Assembly (NCBI GenBank): GCA_002363575.1
Contig: DEWI01000158.1
Coordinates: forward strand, 1-15,981
Direction of reading: 5' to 3'
Source of the DNA: Verrucomicrobia bacterium UBA3214
Lineage (GTDB): Bacteria > Verrucomicrobiota > Kiritimatiellia > RFP12 > UBA1067
DNA length: 15,981 bases
Below, one piece after another: positions 5,978 through 12,821 of this stretch. Under the pieces are notes generated by a model. The model saw only the letters and a list, made by a program, of their open reading frames with translations. It made no database searches and had not been told where the DNA came from. The position numbers and the translations under genes were made by a program. Position 1 is the stretch's first letter. Every line of letters starts with the position of its first letter.

Positions 5978-8521
5978 ATGAAAACGCTGAAATCGGTATT
6001 CGCAACAGTTGCAATTGCCGCGGCGCTTCAGACGTTCGCGGCAAAAACAATCAGCGGGAACTACACGCTGAGCGCCGACGAGGATTGGACGGCGGAGGGG
6101 ACGGTCACGCTCGCCGCCGGCTCGACAATCGACCTCGCCGGACACAGCCTCTCGATGGCGGGGTTCGAGCCGGGTGAGGGCGCCCTTTGCATAACAAACC
6201 AGGCCGGCGTCGTCGCCGGATACAGCGACCTCAAGTACCTCGAGACAAGGCGCGACGGCAATACGCAGCATGTCTTGACGAAATTTGAGGCGAAGGATTC
6301 CGATGTCGTGGAGATGGGAGTAAGGTTTCTCGACATCGGCGGAACGCAGTTTCTCTGGTGCGACAGGGGTAAGAACGGAACGGACAATACCTTCTCCGGG
6401 TTGATGACGGGAGGCAAATTGAGATTCGACCGTTACAACAAAACCAGTGGCGCCAACACGTTTGCAGTGTCGCCAGGGCACGATTACGTAATCACCGCCG
6501 ACTATTCCACACGCGAGTGCACGGTTTCCACTGATGGCGGCGAGGCGGTTTCAGCCGGGACGATGGACGCCACGGGAAGCTACACACCGCCCGCGACGCT
6601 CGGTCTCTTTGGCTCGTTCACTTACAACGATACCGTCGGCGGCTGGTCCAACCACGCGAACGTGAGGTTCTACTATTTGAAAGTGTATCGCGCCGGCGAA
6701 CTCGTCTGCCATCTGGTGCCGGTCGTGAAGGACGGCGTTATCGGCGTTTACGACCGCAAGGCGGGCGAGTTCTATGGAAACACCGGCTCCGGCGATTTCG
6801 CCGCCGTCGGCGACGAGACGAGCGCGCCCGTCATCACCAACTCCGCGTCGGGCGACGCGGCGCAGCTCGTTCTCGACGTGCCCGGCTGGCAGGAGCTTGA
6901 ATACATCGAGGCAGCCGGTGCGCAGTATATCGATACCGGCTACAAGCCGGCGTCCACCGACCGCATCGAAACGAAAATCCAGCCCACGAACGTTTCGGGA
7001 AACCAGTTCTTCTTCTGCACGCGCACGAAAGCGTTGAACGACGCACAGCAAAGCGGCGACCAGTTCTGTCTCGCAGCGCTTCCCAAAAAGTTGCGCCTCG
7101 ACCTTGCCAACGTGCAATCGGGCAATGGAATCAATCTCGGTACTGACGAATACGTGTTTGTCGTGGACGGCGCGACAGGCGCCGTGACGGCGAACGGCGA
7201 GGCCGCAGCTTCCGTTTCCGGCGGTGCAACCTACGAAGAAGCCAAATACAATCTCGTCCTCTTTGCATCGCACGTGGCCGGGGGCAACATTAATAACTAC
7301 GCCAAGTGCAAATGCTGGTATTTCAAGGTTTACGATGCAAACGGCAATCTTAAACTCGACCTCGTCCCCGCCCAGGATGTCGCAAGCGGTGCATACGGTA
7401 TGTACGACAGGAAGGGGCGGAAGTTTCTGCCGAGCTCGAGCGCGACGGCGTTTTCGGCATACGGAGAGGAAACTGGAGCGGCGAGGGAACTTGAGAACAC
7501 CGGCGTAGAACTTGCCGGCAACTTGAAGCTTGTCAAGCGCGGCGGCGGCACGTTCACGGCCTCGAAGATCGACCAGTCCTACACCGGCGGCACGGTTGTG
7601 GAAGAAGGCGCTGCCGTATGGGGCGCCCACGGCTCCTATAATCCGTTCGGAGCCGACTCGAGCGAGATTCAAGTTTGCGCGGATGGCGTGATGAACATGA
7701 ACGGCAAATACTATTGCTCGAACTATTCGTTCGCGCTGAACGGCGGAACGATTACAAATTCCGTCGACTTCAACGCCATCTACAACTATCCCACGATCGG
7801 CGATTTGCGCCTGGAGGCAGATTCGTCTTTAATTTCCGGCGGCAGATACGATATTTCAAAGAAAGACGCGTCCAACAGCAATTGGGTGTCCTCGTCGCTC
7901 GACCTTTCCGGCCACAAGTTGACAATCAACACGCCGAGCGCCTTGTTCTTCATCGGCGTAGAGGCCGTGTCGGCAGGGACGATAGAACTTCACGGACAGC
8001 GCCTGATCGAATTCAGAGGGAAGGACTCGGACTTGCGCAAGGCGAGCCTTGTCGTGACCGACGGGGGCCAACTGCGCGTCGACGCCAACTATACCGTGAA
8101 ACTCGGCGACTACGTTTGCGATGCCGAAGCGGTCGACAACAACGCAGGCTACAGTGGGAAAATCGAGCTTTACGGCACGTTCACGCCCAATACCGACTAC
8201 TTCCGCGGTTGCGAGATGCAGTCCGGCTCGACAATCGACGTTTCCGGGCGCACGACGCCGATGCCGCTTGCTTCGCTCATCGGCGAGAACGCGTCCGATG
8301 CCGCCCGTCTCGTCACGTTTGCCGACGGCACGGTCTATATCAATCTCGGCGCGCGGAATATCGGCGCGAATGACGCTATCCTTTCCTGGACCGCCGAGAC
8401 TAAACCGGCCAATCTCGCAAATGTGAACTTTGTCGCGGTGGCGCCTGGCGGCAACTTCACGCTCTCCAAGCGCGGCGACGGCCTCTACCGTCCGGGCGGC
8501 TTGATTATTTCCTTCAAGTGA
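5978..8521 (+). CDS. Large secreted surface protein: two LamG-like modules, an autotransporter-type repeat and a short conserved tail
   Basis: This 847-residue protein starts with a Sec signal (cleavage near AAALQTFA). Two related modules follow, about residues 85-277 and 304-500. Each begins with an L-[KE]-Y-[LI]-E line and ends with the hallmark KVY...LVP...GVIG-or-AYGMYDRK...F, as in LamG/concanavalin-like modules of gut surface and phage tail proteins. The second also has QYIDTGY. Around 515-550 lies a passenger-associated-transport-repeat (PATR)-like stretch (LVKRGGGTF...YTGGTVVEEGA), then a long beta-helix-like tract rich in G, T, N and V. The last residues are PGGLIISFK, similar to the tail of the minus-strand FN3 protein. 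No catalytic motif is seen. AAAGGAG seven bases before ATG 5978 sets the start, and the 31-bp gap to GH27 implies the same operon. Likely role: surface glycan binding or a surface layer; function is not proven. Confidence 0.85.
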   Translation: MKTLKSVFATVAIAAALQTFAAKTISGNYTLSADEDWTAEGTVTLAAGSTIDLAGHSLSMAGFEPGEGALCITNQAGVVAGYSDLKYLETRRDGNTQHVLTKFEAKDSDVVEMGVRFLDIGGTQFLWCDRGKNGTDNTFSGLMTGGKLRFDRYNKTSGANTFAVSPGHDYVITADYSTRECTVSTDGGEAVSAGTMDATGSYTPPATLGLFGSFTYNDTVGGWSNHANVRFYYLKVYRAGELVCHLVPVVKDGVIGVYDRKAGEFYGNTGSGDFAAVGDETSAPVITNSASGDAAQLVLDVPGWQELEYIEAAGAQYIDTGYKPASTDRIETKIQPTNVSGNQFFFCTRTKALNDAQQSGDQFCLAALPKKLRLDLANVQSGNGINLGTDEYVFVVDGATGAVTANGEAAASVSGGATYEEAKYNLVLFASHVAGGNINNYAKCKCWYFKVYDANGNLKLDLVPAQDVASGAYGMYDRKGRKFLPSSSATAFSAYGEETGAARELENTGVELAGNLKLVKRGGGTFTASKIDQSYTGGTVVEEGAAVWGAHGSYNPFGADSSEIQVCADGVMNMNGKYYCSNYSFALNGGTITNSVDFNAIYNYPTIGDLRLEADSSLISGGRYDISKKDASNSNWVSSSLDLSGHKLTINTPSALFFIGVEAVSAGTIELHGQRLIEFRGKDSDLRKASLVVTDGGQLRVDANYTVKLGDYVCDAEAVDNNAGYSGKIELYGTFTPNTDYFRGCEMQSGSTIDVSGRTTPMPLASLIGENASDAARLVTFADGTVYINLGARNIGANDAILSWTAETKPANLANVNFVAVAPGGNFTLSKRGDGLYRPGGLIISFK

Positions 8522-8544
8522 ATCCAGCGAGGGCCCGGCAATCT

Positions 8545-8835
8545 ATGGACGCAAGATGCAAGATATATCGCGGTGCCGCGGGGCGGAAAGCGTTTTCCGT
8601 CCTTGCGGCCGCGCTTTTGCCGGTGTCGGCTCTTCATGCCGGAGCCTGACGGTGGCGGAGGGGCTTGTGACGCGCACTCTGGACGTGGAGGGCGGCCATA
8701 TCTTCGGCGAGGCGTACACGACGGCGGACGGCACGCCGTTCATGAAGAAATCGTTGCCCGAGTTCGCCTTCCGCATCGACGGCAGGATGTATTCCGGGCG
8801 TTCCGCGTGGACGGATGTCGCCGCGACGGCTCACT
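8545..8835 (+). pseudogene. Truncated, frameshifted start of a secreted protein, probably GH36-like
   Basis: From ATG 8545 a clean signal peptide can be read (hydrophobic core FSVLAAALLPVSA, then LHAGA) that hits TGA at 8647. Adding one base near 8643 brings the frame into SLTVAEGLVTRTLDVEGG and on to PEFAFRIDGRMYSG. That part resembles the N-terminal beta domain of GH36-like alpha-galactosidases (a line such as 'V.RTL...PEF.F.LDG..Y'), a family match made by eye and not certain. The recognisable protein ends near 8830, exactly where the convergent GH27 gene ends, so the rest has been lost. The remnant therefore has two lesions, a one-base frameshift and a truncation. It probably marks an old rearrangement junction. 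If GH36 is right, the locus once held a third alpha-galactosidase-type enzyme. Confidence 0.5.
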
Positions 8836-10867
8836 TGTCCGTGTCGATATAGACTGTATCGCGGATGTCGCGAAGGCGCGGATCGAGACACGCGCCCGGA
8901 AGGGGCGAGAGACGCACGAGATGGGTGGCGTGGCCGGGCACGCTCGCGGCATAGCCGCCGCTCATCGCGCCTTCGTCTTTCTGCCGCCACACGTCGCGGA
9001 CGAGCCATTCTCCGCGCATGCCGAATTCCTTGAACGAGAAGGCGATTTCGTGTTCTTCGTCGTCGGTGTTGAGAAGTGCGAAGGCGATAGCGCCGCCGGC
9101 CAGCGGGCGGGCCCAGATTTCCGCGCCTCCCGCGGTGTCGTTTTTGACAAGCGCGGCGGCCGCGCCGAGTTCGTCCTGGTCGATTGCTAGAACTTCGTCG
9201 TTGACGAGCAGCGAGAGGGTGAAGTCGTCGATGTTTTCGAGGTCGCAGCCGATCATCAGCGGGGCGGCGAACATGCACCACATCGACATGTGGGTGTATT
9301 GCTCGTTCGGGGTGAGGCGGCTGGAGCCTGCGTCGCCGTCTCCGCCCGCCCAGACGTTGCGGCCGAGCACCAGCATGTCGGGGTCGTTCCACGCGCCCGG
9401 CGCGGCGTGCATCCACAGGGGGGCCTGCGCGCGAATCGCGCCATAGACGCTGGGCCACGTGTCAAAGACGTCGCCGGTGGTGCGCCAGCAGTGCCCGCCC
9501 GCTTCCGCTCCCCACGTCGAAACGGCGTCGTTGCCGTATTGGCAGAGAGAAAAGACGATGTCGCGCGGCTGCATGCGCAGGCAGCGCCCCATGAGGAAAT
9601 ACGGTCGCCGGTGGTAGATGTGGCCTTCGCCCGTCGCGACGCGGCCATAGCTGCACCAGTCGTATTTCAAGTAGTCGTAGCCCCACTCCGCATAGCTCTG
9701 CGCATCCTGAAGCTCGTGGAGATGGCTGCCGGTGCAGCCGCCGCATGTATAAGGCCCCGGAGAGGAATAAAGCCCCGCCTTGAGGCCGAGAGAATGGATG
9801 TAGCCGGCGAGCGCTTTCATGTCCGGGAAGCGGGAGTTTGGCGAAATCGAGCCGTCGGGATTGCGCTCCGGGCCGGCAAGCGTCGGGTCGGTGCGGCCGT
9901 TTTGCGGATTGTTCTGCCAGAAGTCGTCGATATTGACAAACGAATAGCCGTGCTCGTCCAGCCCCAGACGGACGAACGCATCGGCGGCGGCGCGGATTTT
10001 CGCGTCGCTTACGCGGCCTGCGAACGCATTCCAGGAGTTCCAGCCCATCGGCGGCGTGAGCGCGAGTTTCTCGCCCGCGACGAATACGACGGTCTTGGCA
10101 TCGCGGCCGTGCGAATTTTCCGCGACGAAGCGGATTGGATAATCGCCCGGCTTTTCGAGCGTGCCCGTGACGACGCGCGTAGCGTTGTCGAAGGCGAGCG
10201 TCGGGGGCAGAGCGCCTTCGATTTTCACATTCATCGGCTTTTCACCTGCGACCGGGAGCTTGAAAAGGACGGGATTCCCCGGCCGCACGCCATAGCGCGC
10301 GGGCGCATTGATGCGCGGCGCGCGCCCCGCCGGCGGCGTAAGAATCCCGAGCTGCCGCGAAAGGGCTTCCGCGCCGAGCGGCCGCGTCCCGTCGCGGAAC
10401 GTGAAATATGCGTCGCACCAATCGGCGTGGTCGAAATGCATTCCGTCGCCGCCGTCGGTCACTTCGAGAACGACTTTCCCTGCGCCAGCGAGATCGGCGC
10501 GGAGTTCTTTCGCGCCATCGCCGCCGTTCACGGCGACTTCTGCGGCGACTTTGCCGTCGGCGAGAACGCGGAAAACGACCGAACCCTTGCCGCCGGCTTC
10601 GTCATCAAGCCCTACCATCGCCGAGAACGATAGCGCGTTGCCGCCCGTCGCGATTTTGAAGCGGCTTGGAGCGTGCGTGCCCGCGCCGCGTTCGTAGGTC
10701 TTGCCGCCTATTTGCAGCTTCCGGCCTTCCACCGATTTGCGCGCTTTCGAATTCCCCCATCCGGAGGTCATCCGCGATATGCCTGTTTCGTCCAGCCATA
10801 TTTTTTCAGCCGGACTCCCTGCAAGCGAAACGCCTGCTGCAACTAAAACCGCCAATGTGGATTTCAT
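8831..10867 (-). CDS. Secreted NPCBM-GH27 alpha-galactosidase
   Basis: This 678-residue protein has a Sec signal (about 1-19) and an NPCBM carbohydrate-binding domain (about 22-155, with GAGTHAPSRF, the VGLDDEAGGKGSVVF line and FDHADWCDA). An Ig-like He_PIG domain follows (about 168-265). The GH27 barrel then runs from LTPPMGWNSWN. The nucleophile is D403 in LKYDWC and the acid/base D466 in WRTTGDVFDTW, with NDPDML retained, so it looks active. It is a clear paralogue of the plus-strand GH27 but adds the NPCBM and lacks the other's extra C-terminal tail. The start at 10867 is chosen because it begins the signal peptide; no good Shine-Dalgarno precedes it, and GTG 10876 is a possible alternative. 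It lies 41 bp after the FN3/galactose-binding protein on the same strand, so the two are probably co-transcribed from the promoter near 12650. Likely role: debranching of galactose-decorated polysaccharide outside the cytoplasm. Confidence 0.93.
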   Translation of the reverse strand: MKSTLAVLVAAGVSLAGSPAEKIWLDETGISRMTSGWGNSKARKSVEGRKLQIGGKTYERGAGTHAPSRFKIATGGNALSFSAMVGLDDEAGGKGSVVFRVLADGKVAAEVAVNGGDGAKELRADLAGAGKVVLEVTDGGDGMHFDHADWCDAYFTFRDGTRPLGAEALSRQLGILTPPAGRAPRINAPARYGVRPGNPVLFKLPVAGEKPMNVKIEGALPPTLAFDNATRVVTGTLEKPGDYPIRFVAENSHGRDAKTVVFVAGEKLALTPPMGWNSWNAFAGRVSDAKIRAAADAFVRLGLDEHGYSFVNIDDFWQNNPQNGRTDPTLAGPERNPDGSISPNSRFPDMKALAGYIHSLGLKAGLYSSPGPYTCGGCTGSHLHELQDAQSYAEWGYDYLKYDWCSYGRVATGEGHIYHRRPYFLMGRCLRMQPRDIVFSLCQYGNDAVSTWGAEAGGHCWRTTGDVFDTWPSVYGAIRAQAPLWMHAAPGAWNDPDMLVLGRNVWAGGDGDAGSSRLTPNEQYTHMSMWCMFAAPLMIGCDLENIDDFTLSLLVNDEVLAIDQDELGAAAALVKNDTAGGAEIWARPLAGGAIAFALLNTDDEEHEIAFSFKEFGMRGEWLVRDVWRQKDEGAMSGGYAASVPGHATHLVRLSPLPGACLDPRLRDIRDTVYIDTDK

Positions 10868-10908
10868 ATTGATCACGAATCGAGGTGGAAGGGGGAATGA
10901 GGGAAGCG

Positions 10909-12606
10909 CTAGCGAAATATGAGCGTCAGGCCTGGCTCGGACGGCGTCCCGGCCGGCGCGATCGCGGCGGAATACGCCTCGGCGCCGTTTTCGCCTATGG
11001 CGACTACGCGATACTTGTACGAAACGGCCGTCGGGCGCGTTGGCTCGTCGGAGAATGAAGTTTCTGTGATTGTCGCGGACGCCGGTTCCCACGCGCCGCC
11101 GTCGGCGCTGCGCTCGACGCGGTATCCAGAGGCGGCTGCGACGGCGCTCCACGTTATATTCGCGCGCGAGCGGTTCCAGACGGCGGCTACATCGGCAGGT
11201 CCCGTAAGCACGTCGGCGACGGCGGAAGGGCTGTAGCCGTAGAGCTTAAGCTCGCGCACATTGCCGAAGAAGTCGTCGGTCCGCTGCGCATTGAGCGTTT
11301 CGCGCGAGGGTTTCATCAGGTAGAAGCAGCGGTAGGCGTTGGAATCCGTCGTGGCGAAAGTGTGCCACGCCAGGCGGTCCTCGTCCCATACGTTCTCTTC
11401 GTAGAGGTCGCTGGCGGAGGAAATCGCGACGCCCGCGTTTGGCCAGTTGGCGACATCCGCCGCGCCGTAGAGGACGATGCCGTCGGAGCGGCCGACGACC
11501 CATTGGTTGAGCGTATTGTTCCATTCACGGCTTGGGAAGACGGAGAACGAAGATACGACGAAAGAGTTGCCTTCGCCGAAATCCACGCCAACGGCGACAC
11601 CATCGTTGCCGGCGCTCGCGTTTACCACGTTCGGCTGCGTCGCCGTTTTGCCATCGAAAAGGAGTGCGGCGCTTGCGGTAGCGGATTCGGTGTTATAATC
11701 GTGGTGGAACTCGCGCATCGCGGCGCCCGAAACGTCGATCTCGGCGATGTAGCGCACGGCGACGGCGCTGGAGGCGGGTCCGGTATTCTCGCTGTTTGCG
11801 AACGCGACGCGGTAATAGTACGTCACTCCGGAAACGCGGCTGTCGCTTGTGTCCGTGTAGGTGGTTGCCGAGGAATCGAGCGTCGCAAGGACGACGTCGA
11901 AATTCGAGCCGCCTTCCGCCGTCGAGCGAATCACCTTCGCAGAGAGGCACGGGACGGCGGGCGGGTCCCAGGAAAGCGTCGCCTCGCCTGTAGCGGCGTC
12001 TGTCGAGACGGCGAGGTTTTGCGGCGCGGCGGACGGCGCTTCATCGGTCAAATCGGACAAGCTGGTGCCGTAGAACTCAACCTCGATCATGTTGCCGCAA
12101 TAATTGCCAATCACGCGAACGTACTTGTACGCGGCCAGCGTGGCGGCGCTGGGCGCAAGCTCCACCTCCTGCCAGCCTGATTGCAGCGTCGCCAGCTCTG
12201 TTTCGGGAATCGTGTAGAGAACCGCAGCGTCGGAGAAATCCTCGCTGTTCGCGCCTTCGAAGCGGCAGCCCTCGACGCGCGAGGCGTATTCGTCGTGGCG
12301 CGGCATGAAGCGGATGCGCGAAACGACGGCCGCTTCGGCAAGCTCGTATCCCGCCCACGCGCCTTCCACGACGGACCCCGCCGAGCCAGGCTCGAACCAG
12401 CGGTCAAGCTTTACGACGCCGTCGAATACGCGCTCTTTCGTCCAGCCCCATTCAGACGCATCGTAGTCGCCGGTGCCGAGGACGAATCTGTCGGCGGCGT
12501 TGTCGTCTTGCCAATGCTTCGCGATGGTCTTCAATTCGACGCACTCCGCAGCGTTGGCAATGAATCCCGCGAGTGTCGCGGCAATCGTCAATATGGATGT
12601 CTTCAT
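10909..12606 (-). CDS. Secreted non-catalytic protein: galactose-binding-like and FN3 domains
   Basis: The 565-residue product has a Sec signal (about 1-19, FIANAA). It alternates two kinds of domain. First is an F5/8 type C (discoidin)-like beta domain (about 25-185, with IRFMPRHDEYASRVEGCRFEG and YKYVRVIGN). A fibronectin type III domain follows (about 190-285, LSWDPP...YYYRV). Next is a second galactose-binding-like domain (about 295-455, with LLFDG near its start and VRELKLYGY at its end). A second FN3 is last (about 460-550, ITWSAV...YKYRVVA). It ends PGLTLIFR, close to the tail of the LamG-like protein on the other strand. No active site is seen. ATG 12606 has AAGGAAA about seven bases upstream and lies about 30 nt from the predicted transcription start. 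As first gene of the operon with NPCBM-GH27, it probably binds the same glycan at the cell surface. Confidence 0.85.
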   Translation of the reverse strand: MKTSILTIAATLAGFIANAAECVELKTIAKHWQDDNAADRFVLGTGDYDASEWGWTKERVFDGVVKLDRWFEPGSAGSVVEGAWAGYELAEAAVVSRIRFMPRHDEYASRVEGCRFEGANSEDFSDAAVLYTIPETELATLQSGWQEVELAPSAATLAAYKYVRVIGNYCGNMIEVEFYGTSLSDLTDEAPSAAPQNLAVSTDAATGEATLSWDPPAVPCLSAKVIRSTAEGGSNFDVVLATLDSSATTYTDTSDSRVSGVTYYYRVAFANSENTGPASSAVAVRYIAEIDVSGAAMREFHHDYNTESATASAALLFDGKTATQPNVVNASAGNDGVAVGVDFGEGNSFVVSSFSVFPSREWNNTLNQWVVGRSDGIVLYGAADVANWPNAGVAISSASDLYEENVWDEDRLAWHTFATTDSNAYRCFYLMKPSRETLNAQRTDDFFGNVRELKLYGYSPSAVADVLTGPADVAAVWNRSRANITWSAVAAASGYRVERSADGGAWEPASATITETSFSDEPTRPTAVSYKYRVVAIGENGAEAYSAAIAPAGTPSEPGLTLIFR

Positions 12607-12644
12607 AGTGGCTTTCCTTTGCAATATCAGGTTTTCCGCCGCGT

Positions 12645-12674
12645 ATTATACAATTTGGCCTGGCGCGAAAGCAA
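12645..12674 (-). promoter_or_regulatory. Promoter of the FN3/NPCBM-GH27 operon
   Basis: Read on the minus strand: TTGCTT (12674-12669), an 18-bp spacer, then a perfect TATAAT (12650-12645). The predicted start is near 12638, giving a leader of about 32 nt before ATG 12606. The first operator palindrome ends only three bases upstream of the -35, so a bound regulator would touch RNA polymerase. Confidence 0.65.
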
Positions 12675-12676
12675 GA

Positions 12677-12688
12677 TTGTCTAGACAG
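12677..12688. promoter_or_regulatory. Operator copy 1 (core TGTCTAGACA)
   Basis: The core 10-bp perfect palindrome is 12678-12687. It contains GTCTAGAC, which fits the GTNTANAC half-site pattern known for HutC-type GntR regulators. Its centre is about 45 bp upstream of the predicted start of the minus-strand operon. The neighbouring gene encodes a GntR-type DNA-binding domain, which is the likely binder. Confidence 0.65.
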
Positions 12689-12730
12689 GAAATGTGCGGA
12701 CGCTCTTCGCGCGTCAGGGTGGACAATCCG

Positions 12731-12744
12731 GCGCTCCCGAGCGC
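12731..12744. repeat. GC-rich inverted repeat between the two operators
   Basis: GCGCTC (12731-12736) and GAGCGC (12739-12744) form a perfect 6-bp inverted repeat with a two-base centre. GCGCTCCC also recurs directly at 12741-12748, ten bases on. It lies almost at the midpoint between the operators. It could be a weak extra site or chance in GC-rich DNA. Confidence 0.3.
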
Positions 12745-12771
12745 TCCCAGACTCCGCGAACGCTATTCAAC

Positions 12772-12783
12772 TTGTCTAGACAA
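12772..12783. promoter_or_regulatory. Operator copy 2 (TTGTCTAGACAA)
   Basis: A perfect 12-bp palindrome with the same core as copy 1. The two centres are 95 bp apart, close to nine helical turns, so both sites face the same side of the DNA. The centre is about 44 bp upstream of the predicted start of the regulator transcript, which suggests autoregulation. Confidence 0.65.
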
Positions 12784-12805
12784 TCTCGCGCGCGCTGCGA
12801 AAATA

Positions 12806-12814
12806 TGGTATCAT
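12806..12814 (+). promoter_or_regulatory. Extended -10 promoter of the regulator gene
   Basis: TGGTATCAT gives an extended -10 (TATCAT at 12809-12814). The -35 position at 17 bp (12786-12791, TCGCGC) is poor. Only seven bases separate the -10 from the GTG start at 12822, so transcription probably begins at or next to the start codon. Confidence 0.5.
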
Positions 12815-12821
12815 ATGCGCC

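Noticed and set aside
9290..10633. 447-codon plus-strand frame opposite the NPCBM-GH27 gene
   Set aside because: Shadow of the GH27 coding strand: no start signal, and a low-complexity basic product.
12678..12782. The two TGTCTAGACA copies as recombinase or transposon ends
   Set aside because: Each copy is itself a perfect palindrome next to a promoter, there is no transposase or target duplication, and a GntR regulator gene is adjacent. Operators explain them better.
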